From positions 124,001 to 188,000 of the forward strand of contig JAWPHD010004391.1 in NCBI GenBank assembly GCA_037043455.1: 64,000 nt of DNA, in the 5' to 3' direction. This DNA is from Cyrtodaria siliqua. Taxonomy: Eukaryota; Mollusca; Bivalvia; Adapedonta; Hiatellidae. A model generated the notes under the pieces. The model worked only from the letters and a program-made list of their open reading frames with translations, did not search any database and was not told the origin of the DNA. Positions 23,656-33,900 of the stretch are shown piece after piece (the first letter of the stretch is position 1; each line of letters begins with the position of its first letter). Position numbers and translations under genes: made by a program.

Positions 23656-23735
23656 ATCGATCGTCATATATGGCATTACGTGTGCTATAAATGACGAAAA
23701 AAACCACATTCATATCATTTGAACTAATGGTACAT
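23585..23735 (+). mobile_element. SINE family 1, 3' body
   Basis: GGATGGTATGCAGTACTGG, TTCTACCCAGAAAATATG, GTCAGCCTCCACCAC, ATCGATCGTCATATATGG and the ATGACGAAAAAAACCACATT tail match the family body. A partial copy lies 300 bp earlier at 23285-23350. Confidence 0.75.
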
Positions 23736-23854
23736 TTCCCTTTGGCGGCCATTTACACGCCCCATGCACAGATAAATTACGCATTAATTTGTTTTTTTCT
23801 TCATTTTTGTGTTTGTTATAGTAGTTTGAATATTTTTATGAACCAGTGTTCTTA

Positions 23855-24100
23855 GTTTAAACTTATTTATTTTCCATCGATTATAACGAAAGCTCTATGA
23901 ACTTATTTTAATCACTCTCGATGTCTTCCTGGGTAGTACAAGTACTAAGCAAATGCAGATAAAGTGTCTTGCTTAGGAACAAAGCACATATGGTCATTGC
24001 TGGGACGAAGCCACGGCTTTTCGATCCTGGATTTCGTCCCAGGCTTTTCGATCCTGGATCCAACGCTCTACCACAAGACCACAGCGCTCTGCTGTTCCTC
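23855..24100 (-). mobile_element. tRNA-derived SINE, family 2, with internal duplication
   Basis: On the minus strand from 24097: AGCGCTGTGGTCTTGTGGTA (A-box), GAGCGTTGGATCC, GGCTTCGTCCCAGC (weak B-box), then the body GCAAGACACTTTATCTGC and ACTACCCAGGAAGACATCG, ending near AATAAATAAGTTTAAAC. The same family is intact at 33894-34105 on the + strand. A segment of about 29 bp (ATCCAGGATCGAAAAGCC) is repeated inside the anticodon-arm region, which should destroy any tRNA fold. Confidence 0.8.
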
Positions 24101-24109
24101 TGTTCTTAA

Positions 24110-25499
24110 CCATGTGTACTGCACACATTTAATAGGCAATTAGACGTAAAAGATCATCCATACGCCCACTCACGTGTACTTTTTACCATATTTGTTTAGA
24201 TAATGTTTTATGGACACAGCCGCTTTGAATTACAACTAAAGTGATTGTATTTGTCATTCTCTAGAAGTAATTTCCGTCAATGTCGATAAAAAAACTGTCG
24301 ATGTCGATATAAAACCATATTAGCTTCGGATAACAACATCGATTCATTCTCGTCTGCGTCATCATTGCGCTATACACTTGTTAACGTATTGTTAGAGCGT
24401 TCTTTGAATCTTTTTTCTCCTCTTAGATTCATTTCGAACAACACTTGTGAAATGTAATGATCCTTATTGTAACCAGAATCTGCTACCGATGCTAAAGAGA
24501 GAGCGACCGCACGTGTTGCCATGCATCGATACATACAGATATATCTCAATTTCAATTTATACTTATAAAATCATGCACAGTTGCATTATTTTCCAATGGT
24601 TTTTATGGTTAACGGAAACAAACAGGAGTAAAAACATGCCTACAGATTTGAAGCTTGGTTGGCAGGAAGAAACAAATGATCTACGAATTGTTGTCTTAGG
24701 GCATGTATTTAAACGCCAGAACATCTCTTAAGTCATACAACAAAATATCAATATATTTGAAACATAACTATTTCTGCCAAATATGGGCACAATTAAAACG
24801 CAAAAATTCAGGAGTAATGGTAGCAGCCAGAACAACAAGAGATTAAACCTCAAGTATACATCGATTTTGCCACATCCTTTGCGATGTTTTACATCAGAGG
24901 TGCAAGCACTACAGCGTGGTATATATGATATATTTCTGAATTTTCAACTTTTAACAAGGACCGTTTGAAGTCCTACACTGATTTATTGCTGATACAAATT
25001 TGAACAAAATATGTCATAGTCGTTTCTCACCGTGCATTTTAGTATAGTATGCTACACTCCTTTGTTGGTAGAACCCGAATACATTCCACGGGTATAATTG
25101 AACCCACTTCAAGTATAAAGAATTTATTAACGTGAGGGCATATTTAACCCAGTTTAAATGTATATTCGAACATGACGACAATTTTGCGGTTAAATATAAA
25201 TGACTGTGTATCATTGACTTTAAACTATTTTTATACGGCTGTTGAAATAAATACTACACATATTCAGCCATATGTATCACATATTAACACCGCCATACCT
25301 GTCAACAAAACTATGAACGGCGCCATTTTGCATATAGTTTGCTGTTTAAAGAAACTAATTACCCGTCAAGTAACGGCAAAATTACACTAACGTTCATCAA
25401 AACAATCGAGGTGTTCAGGTCATATAATAACGCATTTTTGCCGATTACAAGTATGTTTTTTTTCTCGGATTCTTAAAATGCCCTTGACTGCGTGAAATA
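24110..25499. other. Gene-free sequence
   Basis: No supported gene. Frames of 60-95 residues at 24447-24731, 24783-24968 and 25172-25390 have no recognisable domain. Confidence 0.4.
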
Positions 25500-25655
25500 A
25501 ATTATGAGTTGATAACTTAATGTGACGCTCCAGTTTTGGGGTTTGGCCTGGCTGGTTAAAGCCGTTTATACTATGTGTATAGAGTTTGAATCTCAAAATA
25601 TGTAAGTTATATACTTCGTCGTCAGTATGTTTAAAAACGGTTTACATCTGTTTCA
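25500..25655 (+). repeat. Dispersed repeat matching 8036-8182
   Basis: GTGACGCTCCAGTTTTGGGG, GGCCTGGCTGGTTAAAGCCG and ATATGTAAGTTATATACTTC match the complement of 8036-8182. It immediately precedes a SINE head. Family unknown. Confidence 0.6.
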
Positions 25656-25749
25656 AAATGTGCCTTTTGATGGCGGTATAGCTACTTTAAATGGCGTCAT
25701 ATAATGTTATGCGGCATTGGTCACTCTGGATTTACCTGCTTACTACGTA

Positions 25750-25925
25750 ATGTGGGAGTTACCTCTGTGGCGGGGAGTGTACAGACGCTGTGTCTAAAAC
25801 TTCATCGCCTCACCGCTGCGGATTCGAATCCCACTAGGTGTTCGACTTGTCAGGTGTTGGTGCTTATGGATGGCGGGAGATATACAGTAAGGTTTTATAC
25901 TCAGGAAACTTTACATAGTGTGTAC
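25750..25925 (+). mobile_element. SINE family 1, tRNA-like head and short body
   Basis: CTCACCGCTGCGGATTCGAA and TCCCACTAGG form the B-box region, followed by the TTATGGATGGCGGGAGATAT body. The body then departs from the family at about 25900. The A-box region is poorly preserved. Confidence 0.6.
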
Positions 25926-25959
25926 CCTACACTGTGTGTATTGTACACACAAAGAAACA

Positions 25960-26300
25960 AAGAACAACTATATATAAAGATGATACATCACAAACTCATA
26001 GGGCTACCGCCTTGGAACGGTCAATGGCAAAAAAAAGGCCGCTGGGGTTTAAACTAGGTTTTAGACCTCACTCTTACCCTATTGTCATTCCAATACACGA
26101 GACAATGTAAAATAAAGTTATCCCCTCCAGTCTATAATCTCTAACAAACAAGGCAACATTAAAAGGCAATATAAGTAAAACACATAAATGATCATGTATA
26201 TAATATAAAAAAGCCTAGAAGGCCACAAAGTAAGTACTCAAGGATTTGGCAGAAGCCAGAGCAACAAGCGAACAAACCGTTAAGGGTACGACAAGATAAG
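25960..26300 (-). mobile_element. Penelope-like element 3' UTR fragment
   Basis: This segment matches the region 3' of the Penelope-like element at 45740-46110: AGGGCTACCGCCTTGGAACG, GGCCGCTGGGGTTTAAACTA, TCTCTAACAAACAAGGCA, AGGCAATATAAGTAAAACAC, TTTGGCAGAAGCCAGAGCAA and CGACAAGATAAGA occur in the same order. Only UTR is present, with no coding part. It is a heavily truncated copy. Confidence 0.7.
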
Positions 26301-26319
26301 ATTAAACATTAACATAACG

Positions 26320-27040
26320 GATACATTGTGTGTACTGTACAGTGTGTGTACTTGTGTGTACCGTACAGTGTGTTTACTGTACAGTTTGTGTACTTGTGTG
26401 TACCGTAAAGTGTGTGTACTTGTGTGTACCATACAGTGTGTGTACTTGTGTGTACCGTTCAGTGTATGTACCGTACAGTGTGTATGTACCGTACAGTGTG
26501 TGTACCGTACAGTGTGTGTACTTGTGTGTACTGTACCGTACAATGTGTACTTGTGTGTACTGTACAGTTTGTGTACTTGTGAGCATTGTACTGTACAGTG
26601 TGTACTTGTGTGTACTGTACAGTGTGTGTACTTGTGTGTACTGTACACTGTACAGTGTGTGTATTTGTGTGTACTGTACAGTGTGTGTACTGTACAGTGT
26701 GTGTACTTGTGTGTACTGTACAGTGTGTGTATTTGTGTGTACTGTACAGTGTGTGTACTGTACAGTGTGTGTACTTGTGTGTACTGTACAGTTTGTGTAC
26801 TTGTGTGTACTGTACAGTTTGTGTACTTGTGCGCATTGTACTGTACAGTGTGTACTTGTGTATACTGTATAGTGTGTGTACTTGTGTGTACTGTACACTG
26901 TACAGTGTGTGTATTTGTGTGTACTGTACAGTGTGTGTACTGTACAGTGTGTGTTTTTGTGTGTACTGTACAGTGTGTGTATTTGTGTGTACTGTACAGT
27001 GTATGTACTGTACAGTGTGTGTACTTGTGTGTACATGTAT
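26320..27040. repeat. Palindromic GTAC-rich minisatellite
   Basis: The array is built of ACTGTACAGT, a perfect 10-bp palindrome, joined by GTGTGTACTTGTGTGT-type linkers. Units come in about 16-, 26- and 42-bp combinations. Open frames up to 244 residues exist on both strands and in several frames with Cys-Val-Tyr or Thr-His-Cys periodicity. These are consequences of the repeat, not genes. Confidence 0.93.
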
Positions 27041-27820
27041 GTTATGCGGCATTTTTGTAGTTATGTGATAAATATCTCACATTCGTGCCTATTTGATATT
27101 TATTTGTTCTACTGTATATCACGTGGTTATTGTGTATTACGCGATTACTGTTCATCACGTGAGCACTGTATATCACGTGGTTAATATACATTGTGTATAA
27201 TGTACATCACGTGATCACTGCTCGTTCGTTATGTTATGTATATAAAGATATATACGGTTACTGTACATTGTGTGTGCTGTACATTAAATGACTATATGAA
27301 GATGTGTTCGGCTACTGTACATCATTACATGGTTCGTGTAATGTTTTTTGTGTTTAAGGATTTTTTAAAGCATTCAGATGAATCCGTCATATTGGTTTCC
27401 GTCATATTGGTTTAGTGACATAGTTTAATGCCAATATTGACATTTGACAAACCAGCTGACATTTTACATTTCGAAATACAATGACTATCTCGTACTAGAA
27501 CGCCGTTCTAAATTTATATAATACAGCCTGAGCGCCATAGTGAAGAGCCGATCAATATACTGCGGGACCGTGAATTTTGATGAATCATGGAACTAGCATG
27601 TGATACGTTCAGTACAGTTTACACGGTTGTTTCCTGGTTATATTTGGAACCCACGTCAGTGGGTAGCTTGTAAAGGGTATCATCGATCTTTCAGTACAGG
27701 CTTGCATTATGTTACGCAATTCAATATGTTATAATTTTGTAAAGCTACATTGCATTTATAACTATTTGCTTACGATAGCTACACCTTCTAGGTGTATAAC
27801 CAGTATTATGTAGGTTCTTT
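27041..27820. other. Non-coding, ATCACGTG motifs
   Basis: Between 27115 and 27215, ATCACGTG recurs four or five times in a loose tandem (TATATCACGTGGTTA, TTCATCACGTGAGCAC). Each contains an E-box-like CACGTG. The remainder has no recognised feature. Confidence 0.5.
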
Positions 27821-27950
27821 CGGATCGCTGGATGTATACAATACGGGTTCTTTCTAAGGAATAAGTGGACGGTGTCTCTGCCTCCACCTTTTAAAATCGA
27901 CCATCATACATAGCTTAAAATTTGATGAGAAATGATTTCATACACTATTC
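27820..27950 (+). mobile_element. SINE family 1, diverged 3' body
   Basis: GGATGTATACAATACGGGTT, CTGCCTCCACC, AATCGACCATCATACATAGC and a GATGAGAAATGATTTCATAC tail align with the family body, with more divergence than other copies. Confidence 0.6.
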
Positions 27951-28024
27951 AAATGTTTAGCCATTGTGTTGGCGAGGCTACAGGCGAGTTTAAAATCACG
28001 CCAATAAATATGCATTTTCCCGCA

Positions 28025-28225
28025 CCTCCACGCGGCCTATTGGTACAGCGTCCGCCTCGCATGCGGGAGGTCGTGGGTTCAGTGCCCGGCCTGGTCACAC
28101 CAAAGGCTTCATTAACACGGTACTAGTAACTCCTCTTGTGTGGCGTTCAGAATATTAAGAGTAGTTCTAGGACTTTTCGACTCCGTGTCAGTATAATGTG
28201 ACTGGTTGAGGTAACATGTCATGCG
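28025..28225 (+). mobile_element. tRNA-Ala-like SINE, family 3
   Basis: GCGGCCTATTGGTACAGCGT gives an A-box region, CCGC-CTCGCAT-GCGG an anticodon arm with CGC, and GGTCGTGGGTTCAGTGCCC a B-box region. The body includes GTGTCAGTATAATGTGACTG. It is followed by a CGCA microsatellite. The long non-tRNA body marks a SINE rather than a tRNA gene. Confidence 0.75.
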
Positions 28226-28229
28226 TCTA

Positions 28230-28265
28230 CGGCGCGCACGCACGCACGCACGCACGCACGCACAC
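28230..28265. repeat. (CGCA)n microsatellite
   Basis: Eight or so CGCA units follow the SINE body directly and could be its simple-repeat tail. Confidence 0.9.
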
Positions 28266-29689
28266 TCAGTACATTTGAAAATGGCAGCACTTGGTATTTC
28301 TTTTGAATTTGAGAAATGTTAATGATGCGTTTTAACTGAAAGAAGTATAACACATCTTATGCAACTGTTTACTGCCATATGTTAACCTTTGGGACAAAGA
28401 GACGTGTGTACTAACATAACATACAATCTTGATTTGAACAAACAAGACACAGTGGACAAAAAATAATCGAAAATCAAAAACTTTGCGTATTTAAATGTAC
28501 TGGTTATATATACTGACATTTGTCTTTGTCATGACTTGCTTAACGTCCTTTATAGTTGCTTATGTAAACAGCTGTGCTAAGTGTAACTTTGCAGAAAAAA
28601 CATACACTTTTGTGTTTTATAAACAAAGGGACCTTAAATGAGATCAAATTACTGGTATACTATATCGTTTTATTAAACATTACAGGTTGTATATTATCAT
28701 TTTACCAACTATTGGTAATAATACACCACAGATGTCAGTCAGATCAGGGCATACAGACTTCCCGTGATATTTCTGTACACATAATTTTAAATCCTGTACG
28801 CTCTATAAATTTCATATCAAAAAGTACATCATAAATCCGACTTGCCTAAAGTACATAGCGCAAGGTGGATTATTTGATAGATATTGTCATTATATTGTGG
28901 TATTTGTTTTAATGACGACTAAGGATTGACTTAACTGATATGATATCAAAATGACATAAGATTTAGTTTGTCATTTTAAAATCAATTAACTTTACGTTCA
29001 ACACCGATTTAAAATGCAGTTGTGAAATAATGTACGTGTCTCACGAGAAATTTCTTTTTATGTCGACAATTTGAGGAGCAATTGTAATTAAAAAATAAAT
29101 TGTTTAGAACAACTGAGCCAAGTCTAAAAGAGAGCCATTACTTCATCGTTTTCTGACCGCTCTCGTCAACCCTGTCATCGCTGTTGTGAAAAATGTCCGG
29201 AAAGAAACCGCTCAAACAGTTCTACAAACTTTCAAATAAATGATCTTTAGATAAATGTATTTCGAGATAGCTGAAGGTGTTTTAATTCGCATCCAAGAAT
29301 ACATTTATAACTCAAATATCCTAAATCTCAGACAGGTTTTCAAAAACAATTCTTATAATAAATTATACTCAAGACTGTTAAAATAGAGGATCCGGTATAA
29401 AGCATTACGCAGGCCCCGTCGGGGGGTCCCTTGTGTATATATAGATACATTTCTGAGAATTTCTAGCATTTGTTTGTTCTTGTCATAAATCATGGAGAAT
29501 TAAGTGTAATAAACAAAATGACATCTCGATCCCGCATGAAGTGTCCCGTACTTGTATATAGGGAAACCATTTAAATATCCTCAGAACCTGCTGTAAATTG
29601 AATTTTGCACGAATCTTACATTTTACCATAGAGGATCGAGTTTGTACAAATGAAGTTTCTGGGGGTATAAAAACCCGGCATAACCGCAG
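28266..29689. other. Gene-free sequence
   Basis: No exon, RNA or repeat family recognised. Frames at 28574-28834 and 29483-29746 (minus) lack domains; the latter overlaps a Penelope-like tail. Confidence 0.4.
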
Positions 29690-29878
29690 GTGTCCACGAC
29701 CTCTTGCCCCTGACCGTTCCAAGGTGGTACCCCTATTGTCAACCATTTTATTTTTTTGATGTTACGTATTATGTATTTGTTATTGTAATTGTGTTTTGTT
29801 CCTATATTGCGTTATTTTTGGTTTACTTTGTTCTGTGAATGCTGTATTTCCTGTCCGACATTTATACCAACTGCTATA
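29690..29878 (+). mobile_element. Penelope-like terminal fragment
   Basis: GACCGTTCCAAGGTGGTACC, CCCTATTGTCAACC, TTCTGTGAATGCTGTATTTC and CTGTCCGACATTTATA match the outer part of the Penelope-like ends near 47205-47385 and 60520-60690. No coding part. Confidence 0.6.
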
Positions 29879-30030
29879 GGATTATTACTAGAGTAACGTG
29901 ATCTGGAAGTTTGTATCACCTCGAGTGGACATGCCATATCTGCAGTATCTCACGAGAGGCTTTAGCCTCAAGTGTGATCATGGAGATAAGAGGTGATGCA
30001 ACTTCCAGAACTCTTACTCTAGTAATGATC
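29879..30030. repeat. Hairpin element upstream of the NIPA gene, copy 1
   Basis: GGATTATTACTAGAGTAA and TCTGGAAGTTTGTATCACCT on the left are mirrored by AGGTGATGCAACTTCCAGAA and TTACTCTAGTAATGATCC on the right. The apex is GAGGCTTTAGCCTC at 29956-29969. The right arm has lost about 12 bp relative to the left. It is related to the element at 30490-30645 and lies about 700 bp before the start codon. Confidence 0.85.
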
Positions 30031-30104
30031 CGTTTATTATATACCTCCATAAGAAAGCTCGTAAAACATTAGCACTGTATAGTAGACTAGTTTGTTTATA
30101 CACA

Positions 30105-30415
30105 CAGGCGACGACGTCGCACGACGTCGAAGTCATACGACGTATGTAGAATATTGTAACAGAATCTAGTATAGTATATTGATACGGTTTCATAAAACCT
30201 CGAAAGGTGGTACATGTGTTTATATTCCATTGTAGGAAAATGAAGGTACTAGGTATATGTTATTGATATGTATATAATAAAAGAGTTGCATCACTACTAG
30301 CGTTTTCTGATTCCGTTTCACTATACTACTAAAAATAGATTATGACGTCGTATACTACTAAAATTAGATCATGACGCCGTATGGTGTCAACGTCGATGTT
30401 GTGTGACGTGCATTG
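30105..30415. promoter_or_regulatory. Cluster of ACGT/CRE-like sites upstream of NIPA
   Basis: ACGTC/GACGT cores cluster at 30112-30145 (GACGACGTCGCACGACGTCG), 30343-30349 (TGACGTCG), around 30390 (CAACGTCG) and at 30404-30409 (TGACGT). A perfect TGACGTCA octamer is at 30732-30739, inside exon 1. CREB/ATF proteins bind TGACGTCA in animals. That these sites act on this gene is inference. Confidence 0.3.
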
Positions 30416-30489
30416 TCGATTACTGCTCTGTAAACAAACTAATCGACTGTACTATTTTGCGAGCATTCTCATGAAGGTATACCATAAAA

Positions 30490-30645
30490 GGGTCATTACT
30501 AGAGAAAGTTTTCTGGAAGCTTCCCTCACCTCTTGTGGATATGCCATATCTCAAGGATCACACTTACTTGAGGCTAAAGCCTCGCGTGAGATCCTGTATA
30601 TTTGGCATGTCCACTCGAGGTGATACAGGCTTCCAGATTAAATCC
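30490..30645. repeat. Hairpin element upstream of the NIPA gene, copy 2
   Basis: Left arm GGTCATTACTAGAGAAAG, TCTGGAAGCTTCCCTCACCT and GGATATGCCATATCTCAAGG pairs with right arm TATTTGGCATGTCCACTCGA, GGTGATACAGGCTTCCAGA. The apex is CTTGAGGCTAAAGCCTCGCG near 30568-30585. Arms are about 70 bp with scattered mismatches. It ends only about 75 bp before the start codon at 30722, so it may fall in the promoter or 5' UTR. Confidence 0.85.
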
Positions 30646-30721
30646 TTATATACCATTTACATTTTAGCAGGTCGTTCACCAATACTATTTCCAATAATTT
30701 TTAGGCAGCAACACACTGTAA

Positions 30722-30977
30722 ATGTCAAATATGACGTCATCATCGACGCCACTAATGCACATTACAATGAACATGACAACTCTGTCACCTGACAACACGA
30801 CAGATAACATCTCCACGACGACACATCTATGGACCGGGGAGACCAAGGAAGAAGCACAGAGAGACTTCTGGATCGGGCTAGCGCTTGCTGTGACGTCTGC
30901 GTGCTTTACCGGAAGTAGTTTCATATTGAAGAAGAAAGGACTGCTTAATGTGTCGAAACGGCAGGCAACCAGAGCAG
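30722..30977 (+). CDS. NIPA-like: NIPA exon 1
   Basis: Encodes residues 1-85 and the first base of codon 86. The donor is GCAG|GTATAT at 30977/30978, phase 1. It holds the Ser/Thr/Asn-rich extracellular N-terminus, the first membrane segment and the FILKKKGLL signature. It occurs once in the window and is not part of the duplicated block. Confidence 0.9.
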
Positions 30978-33900
30978 GTATATATATTATTGTTTGTTTT
31001 AGTCCTAAATATGAGTTATTATATTTAGGTATGCTTTTTTCAGACCTAAGTTACTTATTCAACAATATACATATCTAACTATATATTAGATGAAAGAATG
31101 GTGCTGTTTATATTAGAAAGAAGACTATTGCATTATATACTGTCAACCACATAATGGCATGAAACGCCTTGGGATACAAATCCTGAGAAAGATTTCACAT
31201 ATATTTAATTTAATAAATACTTTATTGAAAATGGCAAAAATTATTAAATTGTTACCCTTTTTAAAAAAATATATGTTCCATAATAATTTCAGAAGTATAC
31301 ATGTTACAACATACAGCGTGCTTTGGTGGTCATGCGACTGACATACCTAGGCGAAGGGTGTCACATTTGTTAAAATCTTAAATGCATTCCTTTCTAATAT
31401 CTATTTTGCCAACATATAAATTGTTAGGGTTGGTTGGGGTATGAAATAAAACCTTAATTTCGGCTGGAAAAGTTTGCATATTGTAAAATTAAAACATTTA
31501 ATAGGTAATTTTAAACAGGTTATCGCATTTCTTCAGTAAAACATGTTTTTAAACGTGTTTTATTATCGAAATACCCGTTATAAAATCCTGCTTATATAAG
31601 GTTTCCCATTGCTTAATGGAATTAAGGCGGGACCACGTAAGTGGGCTTCAATTTTTAAAGGCTTACTATATTTTGTACCATTTTTACTACTTCTTGTTCA
31701 TTTCAACACTCATCTATATTTTACATGGAATGTAATGTCTCTATGATATTAAGTGTACGCAAACACTCTATATAAAGTGTATACAAACACATATTGTAAT
31801 CCGAGGAGTTAACTATTGTAACTCTATAGAAATAAAGAAACAAGATACAGCAACAAAGAGAATATGTTGTATCTTGTAACATGTGACATATGTTATAATT
31901 ATGACTAATTCGGCTGATAAAGGCAGATAAACCAGCTGGTAATACCAAGAAATAAAACAAAATAGCACCAGATAATAATCATCGCCAATAATAGTATCCA
32001 CAAACTAGGCAATATTGATAACATTCTGATGAAGTGACCTTTTTGTTTTTCAGGTGATGGTGGGTTCACATACCTCAAGGAGTGGCTGTGGTGGGCCGGG
32101 ATGATCATAAGTAAGGAAGTAATCCAACCATTGCATTTAATGGCCGTATGCATGGCAAATGCTGCCGTTACCAGACGCGTGTCTTTTATTTCCATAAAGG
32201 ATAGGCTTATGTTTGTTGCGCTTACTACCAGTTTAATATTGCCTGTAGAAAAAGTGTGAACCATATAGCAATGCTATTCTGCTTACAATCCTTGATATAT
32301 GAGCATGATTATACTATAACAAGGTATTCCTGTAACTAAACGATTCCTCTTACCTTCACAAATACAATACATAATGTAGTGCAAACATACTTAAGGCAAA
32401 ACGAAAAGCAACTTTTTTGGGTCAGTATATAATAATTATGTAATTTCTTTTGTTTAAATAATCTGTTGTTAATTTACTAGTGATTAAAAATCGCCAAAGA
32501 TTTTTTTTTGTTAAATACACGTAAATACCCACATGGTTGCGTTTCTTTTTTCCTTCAGTATACATACACCTGATTATTGTTACTGTTGTTCTAATAAAAT
32601 ATACTGTATAGGTTTTGCGTATAAATGAGACCGTACTATTATTATTACAGAATTTACTTCCGAAATAGTATAATTTGTGCTAACCATTATTTAACTATAT
32701 ATTTATATGTATTGGGTTTTACTAATAAACAGTGACACCTGGCAGATTAATACAAAGCTACGTGTGTGCATATTAAATACTCAAGAAACCAGAAGCAATA
32801 CTATTACATCAGCTTTTAATGTAAATACTTACTAAACTATTAATCATTCTTTTGAAAAAAATATTTTGCAAATACGTTACATTAGCATTTGCTTAAAAAA
32901 AAATTCTGAAAAGTGTTAGCTATTTTTCGGAAAAAAATAATTCATATAGTTTCTCCTAGATATTTACATGTTAAATCCAAGCTGATATTAACTGTGCTTA
33001 CATAGTAATTGTATGTATTATTTTCTTTACAGTGATTGTCGGAGAAATAATGAATTTTCTGGCGTACTTATTTGCCCCTGCCACCCTGGTCACACCGCTG
33101 GGGGCACTCAGTGTCATTACAAGGTACCCTGCCTAAATGCAGGCATTTTTATACACATGTAACAGACCTGTAGATTGAACATTTGACTGTTTTTCCCAAC
33201 TGTGGTAGAAGTTTTTCCCAATCAGAAAGCACCAGTCTCTAAGAATTTGAGAAAAGGCATTAATTCTGATATGTAGTTTTGTCTGTTAAGTCAGTTCTGA
33301 CTGAGAAGTCAGTAATTACAATAAATAATGGATGAAAATATATAAATGCATATTATTTTCAATTTCTTAAATCTGACATCTTTCCCGAAATGAGAAATAT
33401 CAGCGTTCGTTTTCCCCAAAATGGACAGCCCTGTGCCTCTTCCAAATGTTGTAGTAAAAAACACCTGCAATGTACGATAATGCAAATCGTTTATTTCTTG
33501 ATTGTTATTGTCATTATTTTATTTATTTATTTTTAGCGTGGGGAGTGGGCATTATTTCTTTAAAATTATGCAAAAAAGTTTCGGTCACGCTGAGACTAAC
33601 CTTCCAGTACATGTCTTTAAGTTTTGTATCAGTTTATTGTTTTTACTAGTTATCATATTGGTAAAGACATAAACTTTAAACAAACCAACAATAACAATAA
33701 CTGTCAGTGCGTTTTGGAAGACCATCACGCCTATGCTTATGAGAAACAAGCCCTACTGATTCGTCTTGCTTGATACTTTCAAGAAACCATCTTCACTGGT
33801 CGAATTCCTATGGAATAAACGGGTTTTCTCTGCTGTAACAATAAATTAATATAATGTGTAGGCGGTGCTTTAGGATTGCTCATGTTCAAACTAGTGGAGC

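Noticed and set aside
26280..27184. Overlapping 100-244 residue ORFs with CVYCTVCV / THCTVHT repeats
   Set aside because: All derive from the palindromic GTAC array, which is open in many frames on both strands.
28030..28095. Functional tRNA-Ala gene
   Set aside because: The acceptor stem does not close and the sequence continues into a SINE body and CGCA tail.
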